DNA of 64,000 nt from Mesotoga prima MesG1.Ag.4.2 (GCF_000147715.2 NC_017934.1:2790001-2854000), one strand, 5' to 3'; shown: positions 7,567 to 16,711, numbered from the stretch's first letter. Made by a program: numbers and translations. The notes: generated from the letters alone by a model not told the origin.

Positions 7567-10065
7567 GTGAAGAAGCTAACTTATGTGCTGTTGGTCATGC
7601 TATTGCTGCTGGGCGGACTTGCTCTGTCCTCGCAGAAGGGACCTTATCCTGATCTTGTTTACTTCAACGTGAGAATGTCGGAAGAGATCGCGCTGAAGGA
7701 CACGGCTGAAGGTCTTACAGATATATTCATGTGGGGTCTTTCAGGGCCACAGATCTTCGGGCTGGATCAGGCCACTAGAGACAAGCTTGACCTGTATGCT
7801 GTTCCATCAGGATCCTGGTCGCTACTGATGAATCCGATCCCTAACAAAGCGCCATATGTCGTTGAAGTTGGAGGGAAGGAGTACTTCAACGCCTTTGCGA
7901 TCAGGGATATCAGATTCGCGATGAACGACCTGATCAACAGGCAATACCTTGTTGACGAGATTCTCGGAGGAGCCGGGACACCGGCCTTCACAATGGCTAC
8001 TACTGGCCAGCCGGGAACGTACAGGTACAACCTTCTCGCCACAAAGTTTGGCTTGACGGCTGAGGGGAACGAAGCGAGAGCTTTGCAAGTAATAGAAAGC
8101 TCTATGCAAGCTGCAGCCGCACTACCGGAGAATGCCGGAAGACTTGTCAAGCAAGGAGATGGGTTCTGGTACTTCGATAATGAGCCCGTAACAATCAAGA
8201 TTGCTATTAGAGTCGATGATCCTCAAGGTCGTCTAAAGGAAGGAGATTATATCGGGGATCAGCTTGAAAAGGCGGGACTGAAGGCGGAAAGGTTGTACTG
8301 GGACAGGATTAAGTGCAGTAACGTCGTCTACGGAGGCGATCCCGCAGAGTTTACCTGGCAGATGTATACTGAGGGCTGGGGAGCCGGTGCGACGAGGGCC
8401 TTCTGGGAACATATCGTCGCGCAAATGTACGCTCCCTGGTATGGATACATGCCGGGCGGAATGACGGAAGGCTTTTGGAATTACGAACAGGATGAGATCG
8501 ATGAAGTCACGCTAAAGGCTTACACCGGTAACTTCTTGACAGAGGAAGAGTACTGGGAACTTGCGCTAAGAGGCCTTGAACTCGGTTTGGAAGAAGCTGT
8601 TAGGATATACGTTGTCAATCAGCTCGACTTTTTTGTCGCGAACGCATCAAGACTCAAGCAGAGGTTCGCATATGGGCTGGGAGACGGTCTAAACACATGG
8701 TCGATAAGAACGGCCGTTACAGATGACCGAACGCTATTCATAACACAGTTCTCGGCTATGGGGTCTCTCTTCATGGATGCCTGGGACCCGATAGGAACAG
8801 ACGGTTTTGACAGCGTCTATTCGAATTACATTGCCGAAAACCTTTACGATTCAGCGATGTTTGAAAGCCCCGCTTCGGCTATTCCAACACCTCTAAGGGC
8901 CGTACCGGTTGAAGTTCAAACTAAGGCCCGACGTAATGAAGAAGGAGACGTTGTCGGAGATTACGAAGTGCCCGCAAATGCTATCAACTACTGCCCGTTT
9001 AACGAAGCCTGGCTACAAGTTGGAGAAGGAAACAAGTCGATATCCATGGCTACCTATGAATTCAAGTTTGGCAAACTTCACCATGGGCAGCCGATCACGA
9101 TCGTTGACTTCCTATATGCTCAGGCATTCCAGATGGAGTGGGCGAACAAAGAGGGCGACGATGATCTCCAATACGAACAGGCATATTCTTCTTCTCTTAA
9201 GAGTGGTCTCGATACAATCATAGGTTGGGTTTTGAACGAGGACGACACCATAACCGTATACTTCAATTACAACTTCCCGGCAAGCAAGGAAAGAGTTGCT
9301 AGCTGGGCAGCACCAGGTATAAGTGTTTCTTCGTCGGGTCATCCAGTTGGCTGTGCCTGGGAGATAGCAGAAGCCATGTCTCTCCTTGTAACTGAAGGCA
9401 GCGAATCCGGTACTGCTTACTCAATTACAATGGATCCCGCCTTCACAGAAGTAGATGCCATTGCTCCTGCTTGTGTGAAAGACATCCGAGCTAAACTTGT
9501 CGAGATGAAGGAAAGAAAGCATATTCCAAACTACATCAAAGAATTTGTCGACGAGGAATACGTACTTGGTAGATACGAGGCTGCAATTGAATTCATAGAC
9601 AATTACGGCCACGCCTATATAAGCAATGGACCTTTCTATCTGTCGAAATTCGACTCAACTTCCAACTTCATAGAATTGAGAGCTTTCAGAGATCCTGACT
9701 ATCCATACGAAGATACATACTGGATAGAAGAACTGAAAGCTATAAGGATGGAGATAAACAGCTTGGAAACACCTTCCTTTGTGGCTAAGGGCAGCGATAT
9801 TCCCGTAAATGTCTACGTATCAGAAGTGACCTATCCAATAGATGAGGCAGTTCCTGCCACAACAGGAAAGGTTACTCTATCCCTGATAGTTGGACAAGAG
9901 ACACGGGAGTTCGAAGCCGCAATGACTGAAGCCGGACTATTCGAGTGCGTGATACCGGCAAGTGCCGTCATGGATCTCGATCCAGGATCCTACGATATCA
10001 TGGCCATTGCCGAGCTGGAGGGAGCCATTCCCGCTTCTGCTTCGACTTCGATAGTAATCTACTGA
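7567..10065 (+). CDS. Orphan family-5 ABC solute-binding protein with a C-terminal beta-sandwich extension
   Basis: A secreted, OppA-like (SBP_bac_5) binding protein of 832 residues, about 250 longer than usual. A GTG start behind AAGGAGGCG gives a signal peptide (LTYVLLVMLLLLGGLALSS) without a lipobox cysteine. The body shows family features such as the FRDIRFAMNDLINR-like stretch around residue 115. The last 110 residues (after LKAIRMEINSLE) are rich in alternating beta segments (GKVTLSLIVG, YDIMAIAELEG) and look like an Ig-like or fibronectin-like module. No permease or ATPase gene is adjacent; a perfect terminator follows. It may serve a transporter encoded elsewhere or act at the cell envelope. 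The ligand is unknown. Confidence 0.82.
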   Translation: MKKLTYVLLVMLLLLGGLALSSQKGPYPDLVYFNVRMSEEIALKDTAEGLTDIFMWGLSGPQIFGLDQATRDKLDLYAVPSGSWSLLMNPIPNKAPYVVEVGGKEYFNAFAIRDIRFAMNDLINRQYLVDEILGGAGTPAFTMATTGQPGTYRYNLLATKFGLTAEGNEARALQVIESSMQAAAALPENAGRLVKQGDGFWYFDNEPVTIKIAIRVDDPQGRLKEGDYIGDQLEKAGLKAERLYWDRIKCSNVVYGGDPAEFTWQMYTEGWGAGATRAFWEHIVAQMYAPWYGYMPGGMTEGFWNYEQDEIDEVTLKAYTGNFLTEEEYWELALRGLELGLEEAVRIYVVNQLDFFVANASRLKQRFAYGLGDGLNTWSIRTAVTDDRTLFITQFSAMGSLFMDAWDPIGTDGFDSVYSNYIAENLYDSAMFESPASAIPTPLRAVPVEVQTKARRNEEGDVVGDYEVPANAINYCPFNEAWLQVGEGNKSISMATYEFKFGKLHHGQPITIVDFLYAQAFQMEWANKEGDDDLQYEQAYSSSLKSGLDTIIGWVLNEDDTITVYFNYNFPASKERVASWAAPGISVSSSGHPVGCAWEIAEAMSLLVTEGSESGTAYSITMDPAFTEVDAIAPACVKDIRAKLVEMKERKHIPNYIKEFVDEEYVLGRYEAAIEFIDNYGHAYISNGPFYLSKFDSTSNFIELRAFRDPDYPYEDTYWIEELKAIRMEINSLETPSFVAKGSDIPVNVYVSEVTYPIDEAVPATTGKVTLSLIVGQETREFEAAMTEAGLFECVIPASAVMDLDPGSYDIMAIAELEGAIPASASTSIVIY

Positions 10066-10080
10066 TAAGGTTCAAGTTCA

Positions 10081-10116
10081 AGAGGCAGTGTCTACTACGA
10101 CACTGCCTCTTCTTTC
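10081..10116 (+). terminator. Rho-independent terminator after the orphan binding protein
   Basis: A perfect 12-bp stem AGAGGCAGTGTC / GACACTGCCTCT with loop TACTAC, followed by a T-rich run (TCTTTCATTT), 16 bp after the stop codon. Confidence 0.9.
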
Positions 10117-10451
10117 ATTTGTCCTGTACAGCGACTAAAGATGGAGTGGAAGTCTACAAACCCACCAGACGGACTTCTCGTGCACAGTCTGTTTTTTTCA
10201 AACTGAATAAAGCCTTCTGAAATATCAGTAATTCGGTAAAAAGAGAATCGAACCAAAAACAATCGTGAAGTCTAATTGAAGGCAGCAGCGGTTTCCAGTG
10301 GATAAACTCTTTTGACAAGTATATATTTTTCGAGTAAAGAGACAAAACTCCTTCCTTTGAAAAGCAACTGGAGAGAATAAATTCACCCTGAAACGCGGTT
10401 TTATAGGCAATCTCGGGTGCTTCTGCGTGAAAATCTAAAGAATGGCTGAAA
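10117..10451. other. Intergenic region between convergent genes
   Basis: About 335 bp between the terminator and the 3' end of the class II aldolase gene. No gene, repeat module or promoter is recognisable; small open frames here lack ribosome sites. Confidence 0.4.
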
Positions 10452-11081
10452 CTACTCCTTAGATCCTCTTATTTTTTTCAAGAACTTCTCCACATCTTCG
10501 GAAGGGATTTCGAGGTAACCGGGTTTGGCACCGGAAAGGAGGGTGATCTGAGCCAGAAACTCCAGCGTCTCGAGCTTTGCATATGCCTCTTCAATACTAC
10601 TTCCGCCGACTGTAACACCGTGGTTTCTCAAAACGAAGGTTCGCGAGCCAAGCTTCAAACCCTCGTCGAATACCTCCGCAAAATCATCCGTACCAGGCAT
10701 TCTGTAGGGAAGATAGGTTATCGGAGCCAGCATGAGCGCAGTTTCAGGAAGAATATTCACAGGAAACTTCTTCTGCTGAACTGCGATAGTTGTCGCGTAA
10801 ACGGGATGAGCATGGAAGACGGAAACCACGTCTTCACACTCTCTGTAAATCTTCAAATGCATCCTGTATTCCGATGATGGTTCGCGCCTCCCACTAACTT
10901 TCCTTCCATTCAGATCTACCTCGACAAGATCCTCTTCCGTGAGAAAGTGCTTCACCATTGTTGTGGGGGTAATCACAAAATGATCTCCATTTCTAACGCT
11001 CATATTTCCACCGGTACTCTCGGTAAGTCTTCTGTCCCATGCCAGCCTCGCGAAAAGGACCAGCTCTTTTCTCAAATCCAT
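10452..11081 (-). CDS. Class II aldolase/adducin family protein, L-fuculose-phosphate aldolase-like
   Basis: A zinc-dependent class II aldolase or sugar-phosphate epimerase/decarboxylase of the AraD/FucA family, 209 residues, close to family length. The substrate-phosphate loop GGNMSVR is near residue 27; the zinc ligands are the two histidines of HAHP and that of LRNHGVTVGG; and the catalytic Glu lies in the SSEYRMH region. An ATG at 11081 follows GGAGGTCACT directly and is preferred to the in-frame ATG at 11093. It cleaves or epimerises a sugar phosphate, typically releasing dihydroxyacetone phosphate or glycolaldehyde phosphate, but the true substrate is not readable. The gene is isolated between a terminator and a repeat block. 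Confidence 0.85.
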   Translation of the reverse strand: MDLRKELVLFARLAWDRRLTESTGGNMSVRNGDHFVITPTTMVKHFLTEEDLVEVDLNGRKVSGRREPSSEYRMHLKIYRECEDVVSVFHAHPVYATTIAVQQKKFPVNILPETALMLAPITYLPYRMPGTDDFAEVFDEGLKLGSRTFVLRNHGVTVGGSSIEEAYAKLETLEFLAQITLLSGAKPGYLEIPSEDVEKFLKKIRGSKE

Positions 11082-11189
11082 AGTGACCTCCATTTTGTTC
11101 TATATTTTGTTCCATATATAGCATGAAATAACTATAAGTCGATTCTATTATAGCCAGTCACGCTACACGTGACCATCAGGCTTTTCCTG

Positions 11190-11672
11190 GCCAGTCTATC
11201 CTTTGGCGGGACGCATTGCACCAAGGAGCAGCAGTAGTCGCAATGACAGCAAGCCTCTGAAAAAGCGATGCTTACGCTTGCACACCAGGAGGCAAGAAAC
11301 AAAGAAATAGAGGTTTGGGAGCGAGATTCTTTGCAGAACCCCTGTACGCTTATGAAAAAACCGTTTTCCCTCAACGGTCATCCGTCCTCCGAGAAGACCA
11401 AGTCGTCCTTGGTCCTTCGTCCAAGAACATGGACCCGTCCTTCGGGAAGACTGGTTCTTCGTTCCGACGCTGCGCGTCCAGGTTGTTCGTTCTTGGTAAA
11501 GAATTCCGTCATGACTGAAAAATGAGGTCCGTTCTTGATGTGAACACACCCCGTCGACGATGAAGCCGTCGACATCCTTCTCCAGAGGGGATTAAAGAAC
11601 TTTTCAAGATCCCAGAACCTTACTTGCTCTCTTTGCTTTTCCCTTCTCTCTACTCTCTGAATAATGGTTTGG
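11190..11672. repeat. Composite intergenic repeat block 2
   Basis: This gap upstream of the aldolase gene holds repeat modules only. About 11268-11345 matches block 1 in the opposite orientation (TTTGTTTCTTGC, GGGTTCTGCAAAG phrases). About 11390-11590 is nearly identical to 30905-31110, including the TCCTTGGTCCTTCGTCC phrase and the paired GTCGACG arms. About 11610-11672 matches 31620-31695. The block stops abruptly at about 11673, where the IS110 element begins. Small open frames on either strand recur with each copy and lack ribosome sites. Confidence 0.85.
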
Positions 11673-11715
11673 CTTCTACTATGTCAACAGTTACAAAAAA
11701 GGCAGACTGAAAGGA

Positions 11716-12942
11716 TCAAGCAGTAGACCGGCAGGTAGCTACTGAAGATACTTTCAGCGAGTATTCAGGCTTCTGTTTTCTCTCCTTTTTAGAAGTAGTA
11801 TAATCAGAAGGAGGATTCCTCTTGAGGAATTTCTCTTCTGAGTAGGGAGTCAAATCCCTAAGCATGGCGAAGGCGATTTTGAGGATGGTGTTCGCCAATG
11901 CACGGAGGGCATGAGCAGAGCTCTTGCCCTCGCTCTTTTTGTTGTCGTAGAATCTTTTCATCCATTTAGAGCTATTTGTTGCAGCAAGACTGGCTATATG
12001 AAGAGTCCCTCTGAGATAGTGATTGCAGTTACTTCTCATCTTGGTGGTATTCTTGTTACCGCTTCCATAGTAAGTCGGAGTAGTTCCCGCGTACCTTTGA
12101 AGGTCTCTGTAGGAACTGAACTTGTGTGTTAGGTAGGCAACTATGAGCTGGCTGGCGATTATTACTCCCACTCCAGGTAAGGTGAGAAGCACACTGAATT
12201 CGCTTTTCTCAATGATTTCTTTCATCTGCTTGCCTATCTCTTCCTTCATCACTTTCTTCTCCATAGCGTACCTTGAGAAAGCGACTATCAATGTCCTTAT
12301 GGAAGCTGGCACATATCTTTCAAGCGCGATTTTTCTGAGCTCCTTCAGCTTGCTTTTGAGATTGCTATTTATCAGGAAACCCATCTCTTTAAGCTTCAGG
12401 AGTATCTCTTTATCAGACATTGAGAGAAAGTCTTTTGCAGTAGGACAGATGGATATAAACGCCAGTTTTCTGGCGGAAGTGCCACTGAAAACTTCTTTCA
12501 CCTCCGGCCAGTACCTTTCAAGGTATGCATCCAGCCTTCCTATATCCTGCATCATAGATACATTTATCACAGCGTTCTCTTCAACCAGTACATCCAGCTC
12601 AAAAGCTATCCCTTCCCTCTTCACTTGCAAACACCATTCGGGGTTATGCTCATAGGTCATCGCTATTACCTTCGAATCAATGAAATCGCTCTTGCCTTCT
12701 ATCACGAAGAATGACCTGGCTTCGCTCGATCTCCTGCTTGGAAGTATGTACACCTGCCTGTTGTTCCTTAGAAGATAATCGACGATCCTGTTATTGCCAT
12801 CCTCAATAACATAGACCGCCTCCTTTATCTTCAGAAGCTTCGCAAAATCTTCTTCCTTGTTCTTTAAAACTAACTTCTTACCCTGGTGCAAAAGATAACA
12901 GTAATGCTTCTTTCTTCCCCAATCAATTCCAACTATCTCCAT
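11716..12942 (-). CDS. IS110 family transposase
   Basis: A 408-residue RuvC-like (DEDD) transposase of the IS110 family. The four acidic residues are Asp7 in GIDWG, Glu47 in VIEDGN, and Asp86 and Asp89 in KSDFIDSK. The C-terminal Transposase_20 domain shows TLPGVGVIIASQL, DLQRYAGTTP and YYGSGNKN, whose serine corresponds to the serine nucleophile of the family. The start ATG follows GGAGGTGCAGTT. The frame is complete, so the element may be active. IS110 enzymes act with a structured bridge RNA encoded in the element's non-coding end; the candidate region is listed separately. Confidence 0.95.
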   Translation of the reverse strand: MEIVGIDWGRKKHYCYLLHQGKKLVLKNKEEDFAKLLKIKEAVYVIEDGNNRIVDYLLRNNRQVYILPSRRSSEARSFFVIEGKSDFIDSKVIAMTYEHNPEWCLQVKREGIAFELDVLVEENAVINVSMMQDIGRLDAYLERYWPEVKEVFSGTSARKLAFISICPTAKDFLSMSDKEILLKLKEMGFLINSNLKSKLKELRKIALERYVPASIRTLIVAFSRYAMEKKVMKEEIGKQMKEIIEKSEFSVLLTLPGVGVIIASQLIVAYLTHKFSSYRDLQRYAGTTPTYYGSGNKNTTKMRSNCNHYLRGTLHIASLAATNSSKWMKRFYDNKKSEGKSSAHALRALANTILKIAFAMLRDLTPYSEEKFLKRNPPSDYTTSKKERKQKPEYSLKVSSVATCRSTA

Positions 12943-13075
12943 AACTGCACCTCCGTTGCTTGTTTGGCAGTTTGTTGAGTGTTTCGTTTACCGCTGTTTT
13001 GGTCCTGAAGCATTCCTGCTCCGGATATTCTACTATCGTTCCTGAACACTCCTGGATGCAAGATGTTCTTGCCCA
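12943..13075 (-). ncRNA. Candidate bridge RNA region of the IS110 element
   Basis: The stretch of about 130 bases upstream of the transposase start lies between the gene and the presumed element end, where IS110-group elements encode their bridge RNA. It opens with a hairpin GCAAGA-TGT-TCTTGC (13058-13072) and continues with further short self-complementary segments. Position and family knowledge support the call; the target- and donor-binding loops were not identified. Confidence 0.4.
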
Positions 13076-13077
13076 AC

Positions 13078-13519
13078 CGAAGCCCAGATCCCGAAACAAG
13101 TTCGGGATGACAATTTGAGGGACTTCGCAAACCCGCTGCCCGGACAACTTCCTCAGTTGCATTGAAACCCTGAATTGATGAGCCGGTTCTGTTCGCGAGA
13201 CCCCAGACTCGAGACTCGAGACCCGTTTTGTTGGACTTTTCTACTCACACTTGCAACTGGTTTTTTGCTCTTCCGACCACCAGCCTGCTACCCGCAACCC
13301 CGGTCTTTCGGAAGATCAGATCCCGAAACAAGTTCGGGATGACAGCCTCAATAGCACTGGGGTCGTGATGGTTTAACCACTTGTATTCGCGAGACCCCAG
13401 ACTCGAGACCCGAGACCCGTTTTGTTGGGCTTTTTTACTCGCAACTCACAACTTAGAACTTGAGACTGGTTTTTTGCTCTTCCAACCTCTGACTACTGAC
13501 CTCTAACCTCGGTTTCTTT
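13078..13519. repeat. Composite intergenic repeat block 3
   Basis: Two tandem copies of one module series. Copy one starts at the inverted repeat ATCCCGAA-ACAAG-TTCGGGAT (13088-13108) and runs through GCCCGGACAACTTCCTCAG and CGCGAGACCCCAGACTCGAG phrases. Copy two starts at the same inverted repeat at 13320-13340 and ends in CTGACCTCTAACCTCGGTTTC. The second copy abuts the stop codon of glcD at 13520. No gene is present. Confidence 0.88.
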
Positions 13520-14926
13520 TCAAAGATCCACTATTTTCCCCGGATTGAGTATGTTGTTTCTATCAAAGGCCTTTTTTATGCCTCGAATTAGGTCAAGTTG
13601 CGCTTCGTCTACTATCGATGCGAGATATTTCTTTCTCTTGATACCTATACCGTGTTCTCCGCTGATGCAGCCCCCTAACTCTGTGGTTTCGTCAAAGAGC
13701 TCTTTCTCGGCCAGCGGGAGATTTCTGTCCCAATCTTCCTGTGGAAGGTCTCCCTTTATAAAAGTGACATGGACATTTCCGTCTCCGGCGTGGCCAAAGG
13801 CAATCATTTCGAGTCCGCGCTTCTTTGCGATCTCTTCAGACCTCTTTATTAGCTTAGGTATATTCGCCATCGGAACGGAGACGTCTTCCATGCTGTGCAC
13901 CGGGCTTATTGCGGCCAGTGCCTCCGCAATCGACTTTCTGGCCTTCCATAGTTTGTCTCTCGTATTCCGGTTGTCTGCCACAAAGGCTTCAAGCCCGCCC
14001 GCTTCGATGGCGGCTTCTCCGAGTTTGACGTAATCGTCGAATATCGAATCCTTGCTGTTGCCTTCGACTTCTATTATCAGATGAGCTCCGGCGTCAGCGT
14101 ACGGAAACTCGATGTTCAGGAAGCTGCAGGCCGCCCTTATCGACGAGCCATCCATAAACTCCAGAGAAGTAGGGACAACACCTGAACCGCTCATCAATCC
14201 AGGTACTGCTGCAATTGCCGTGTCGATATCCGGGTATGGTACGAGCAAGGCCACCGAATACTTCGGCTTTGGCAGCAGCCTCAACGTTATTTTCGTGACA
14301 ATTCCAAGCGTGCCTTCAGATCCGACCATTAGATGGACGAAGTCCAGGCCGCTGACATCCTTCAGTCTTTTTCCTCCGAAATATGTGATCTCGCCTGAGG
14401 GCAGGACTACCTCAAGGCCGTAAACATGGTAACCTGTCGGTCCATATTTCATGACTTTGTTCCCTCCGGCGTTTTCCGCAACGTTGCCCCCGATCGAGGA
14501 GCTCTCGCTGCTGCAGGGGTCACCTCCGTAAACGAGGTTATGCCTGTCTGCCAGTTTCTGAATTTCGCCGGTTATCACTCCCGGTTCGACGGTAATCATC
14601 ATATTTGCTTCGTCGAACTCGAGAATTCTGTTCATCTTCTCGAAGCTCATGACGATTCCACGGTATGAAGGCACCGCGCCTCCCGAAAGGCCCGTTCCCG
14701 CACCTCTTGGGGTAACTGGAATCAGATGCCTGTTTGCGAATTTCATGATCTCCGACACTTCCTGAGTACTTACAGGGAAAGTGACGACCTCCGGTCTAAC
14801 GGCTTTCAATTCCGCCGTCTCGTCTCTAGAATATCTATCCAGTGACTCCTCATCGTATTTGACGGGGATGTTAAGTAGTGATTGTAACTCTTCGATCAGG
14901 TCCGCGTTGAGCCGTCCGTAATTCAT
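13520..14926 (-). CDS. glcD: FAD-linked 2-hydroxyacid (lactate/glycolate) dehydrogenase, GlcD-like
   Basis: A cytoplasmic flavoprotein of 468 residues in the FAD-binding PCMH/oxidase-C family. The N-terminal PCMH domain shows TPRGAGTGLSGGAVP and the FAD-contact segment GGDPCSSESSSIGGN; the C-terminal domain ends with FGHAGDGNVHVTF, GEHGIGIKRK and NPGKI, all typical of GlcD and D-lactate dehydrogenases. It overlaps etfA by 4 bp in an etfB-etfA-glcD operon. In anaerobes this gene order encodes an electron-confurcating lactate dehydrogenase: lactate oxidation with NAD+ is driven by reduced ferredoxin through the Etf flavins. The substrate, lactate rather than glycolate, is inferred from the operon. 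The start ATG has a perfect GGAGGTGA. Confidence 0.88.
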   Translation of the reverse strand: MNYGRLNADLIEELQSLLNIPVKYDEESLDRYSRDETAELKAVRPEVVTFPVSTQEVSEIMKFANRHLIPVTPRGAGTGLSGGAVPSYRGIVMSFEKMNRILEFDEANMMITVEPGVITGEIQKLADRHNLVYGGDPCSSESSSIGGNVAENAGGNKVMKYGPTGYHVYGLEVVLPSGEITYFGGKRLKDVSGLDFVHLMVGSEGTLGIVTKITLRLLPKPKYSVALLVPYPDIDTAIAAVPGLMSGSGVVPTSLEFMDGSSIRAACSFLNIEFPYADAGAHLIIEVEGNSKDSIFDDYVKLGEAAIEAGGLEAFVADNRNTRDKLWKARKSIAEALAAISPVHSMEDVSVPMANIPKLIKRSEEIAKKRGLEMIAFGHAGDGNVHVTFIKGDLPQEDWDRNLPLAEKELFDETTELGGCISGEHGIGIKRKKYLASIVDEAQLDLIRGIKKAFDRNNILNPGKIVDL

Positions 14927-15921
14927 CTCTTCACCTCCGACTCAAGAGACTTTGCAAGTTCGTTCAGAATCTCGACAGCGTCTCCAACAAGCCCAATATC
15001 TGCGAAGTTGAAAATCGCAGCGTTCCTGTCTCTGTTTATCGCAACGATGAACTCTGCGGTTTGCATCCCCGCAATATGCTGAACGGCGCCGGAAATACCC
15101 GCAGCGATGTAGATCTTCGGTTTAACTGTATGGCCGCTCAATCCGACCTGAGCTTCGTGTCCTATCCACTTCGAATCAACGATCTTCCTTGAAGCGCCAA
15201 CGGTTCCGTTGATCATTTTTGAAAGCCTGAAGATCGGTTCCATGTTTTCAACCTTTCGAAGTCCCATGCCTCCGGCGATTATCACTTCGGCGTCCTGAAC
15301 TCCCTTCTGCCCCGCTCCTATTGGATGAAACTCGATTAGTTTTGCTTCAGTTTGGGTCAAATCTGGAGTCACTTCAAAGTTAACCAGTTCACTTTTGCTT
15401 TCATACGCTTCCTTCAGAGCCGAGAATGTCTTGGGCCTCACGGTGGCCATCTGAGGCCTGTGATTCGGGGTCTTTATCGTCGCCATTATGTTGCCGCCTA
15501 TGGCAGGTCTTGTCTGAAGAAGATTTCCAGTTTCCTCTTCTATATCTAGGCCGGTGCAATCGGCCGTCAGGCCAGTCTTCAAGAGAGCCGCCAGGCCGGG
15601 CATATAGGTTCTGCCTGAAGTTGTGGCCGGTGCAAGTACGATCTCTGGAGCGAACTCTCTTACTATAGAAGCCAGAGTCTTAGTGTATGGTTCGAAATTG
15701 AATCTGGAGAAGCTTCTATCCACTGCCAGGATAATTCGATCAGCACCACCTGAGAAGAGAGAGTTGGCTGAATCTTCTTCGACAGGCTTGTCGGAAAGAA
15801 CCACTACAGAAACCGTAAGAGGCCGCTTTATGGATAACTCCCTTGCCTTTCCAAGTAGTTCGAATGTACTTGAGTGGATTTCATTTCCTCTTCTTTCTGC
15901 GATTACCAGGAGATCACTCAT
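14923..15921 (-). CDS. etfA: Electron transfer flavoprotein subunit alpha
   Basis: The alpha subunit of the EtfAB heterodimer, 332 residues. The C-terminal FAD-binding domain is clear: SKWIGHEAQVGLSG, KPKIYIAAGISGAVQH, and AINRDRNAAIFNFADIGLVGD near the end. The start ATG has GGAGGTGAACC and overlaps the end of etfB by 8 bp, so the three genes are translationally coupled. Together with EtfB it should shuttle electrons between the neighbouring GlcD-type dehydrogenase, NAD(H) and ferredoxin. The membership of this Etf in the bifurcating group is inferred from context, not from diagnosed residues. Confidence 0.93.
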   Translation of the reverse strand: MSDLLVIAERRGNEIHSSTFELLGKARELSIKRPLTVSVVVLSDKPVEEDSANSLFSGGADRIILAVDRSFSRFNFEPYTKTLASIVREFAPEIVLAPATTSGRTYMPGLAALLKTGLTADCTGLDIEEETGNLLQTRPAIGGNIMATIKTPNHRPQMATVRPKTFSALKEAYESKSELVNFEVTPDLTQTEAKLIEFHPIGAGQKGVQDAEVIIAGGMGLRKVENMEPIFRLSKMINGTVGASRKIVDSKWIGHEAQVGLSGHTVKPKIYIAAGISGAVQHIAGMQTAEFIVAINRDRNAAIFNFADIGLVGDAVEILNELAKSLESEVKR

Positions 15922-16711
15922 GGTTCACCTCCAGATAGGGTGCCAACCTCTTTTTTATCTCATCAATTCCGTCTCTGATACTGCTTCCCTCATACATCTC
16001 TACCTTCCTAGAGAGCTTCGGGGTTCCTATTCTTACTACCCTTGTGGGTGATCCTTTCAAGCCGATCTCAGATGGATCTAATTCCAGAAAATCGTTGCCG
16101 ATCCTCTCTACTGATGCGTTTCTCGCGAGTTTCTTTCCATTCAAGGTAGGGAGTCTGGGTTCATTGACATCCTTAGTCACCGAAACAAGCGAAGGTAGGG
16201 GTAGCTTCCATATTTCCTTTCCTTCTTCCACTTCGCGTTCGATTGTTATGCCCGATTCATCTAGCTCAACTATTCTCGAAACATATGTAGCAACGGGAAT
16301 ACCCAGCATAGCACCGGTTTCGGGGCCCACCTGACCGGTCTCACCGTCGGTAGCCTTCTCTCCGGCCAGGATTAGGTCGAAGGGACCTTCCTTTTCCGCA
16401 AACCTCGCGAGAGCCATTGATGTAGCCCACGTATCGGCACCTGCGAATTTACGGTCAGTCAGCAGAACCGCCCTGTCGGCACCCATTGCTATTGCTTCCC
16501 TCACGGCCTCTTCTGCTGCTGGTGGTCCCATAGAAACAACCGTAACGGAGTGATCTCCAGTCTCTTTAATTCTCAATGCCGTTTCCAGCGCGTGCAGGTC
16601 GAGAGGATTGATTACGGTGCCAACACCCTCTCTTATCATTGTTCCCGTCTCTGGATTGAGCTTCACCTCATCGGAGTCCGGGACCTGTTTTAGAAGAACG
16701 AGTATTTTCAA
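15914..16711 (-). CDS. etfB: Electron transfer flavoprotein subunit beta
   Basis: The beta subunit of the electron transfer flavoprotein, 265 residues. The N-terminus ILVLLKQVPDSDEVKLN is a hallmark, as are NPLDLHALETALR, AIAMGADRAVLL and LILAGEKATDGETGQVGPE, which forms part of the nucleotide site. The start is a TTG at 16711 behind GGGGGGAATT. It is the first gene of the etfB-etfA-glcD operon, so the promoter must lie in the upstream gap, where an inverted repeat is found 17 bp from the start. In bifurcating Etfs this subunit carries the NAD(H)-reactive second FAD; whether this one does is inferred. Confidence 0.93.
   Translation of the reverse strand: MKILVLLKQVPDSDEVKLNPETGTMIREGVGTVINPLDLHALETALRIKETGDHSVTVVSMGPPAAEEAVREAIAMGADRAVLLTDRKFAGADTWATSMALARFAEKEGPFDLILAGEKATDGETGQVGPETGAMLGIPVATYVSRIVELDESGITIEREVEEGKEIWKLPLPSLVSVTKDVNEPRLPTLNGKKLARNASVERIGNDFLELDPSEIGLKGSPTRVVRIGTPKLSRKVEMYEGSSIRDGIDEIKKRLAPYLEVNHE

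Larger units (their letters stand above)
11674..13075 (-). mobile_element. IS110-family insertion sequence (approximate ends)
   Basis: One transposase gene flanked by short non-coding ends. The left limit is inferred from loss of similarity: sequence shared with about 31620-31695 stops after TGGTTTGGC near 11673. The right limit is inferred because the repeat motif GAAGCCCAGATCC at 13079-13091, shared with other blocks, must lie outside. As expected for IS110 elements, no terminal inverted repeats or target duplications are obvious. The copy has intact coding capacity, and it sits inside a hairpin repeat block. Confidence 0.75.

Noticed and set aside
11196-11575. Several 65-117 codon frames on both strands, with similar frames at 30605-31126
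   Set aside because: They are the translations of the shared 200-bp repeat tract. The similarity between the two loci is DNA repeat similarity, not a protein family.
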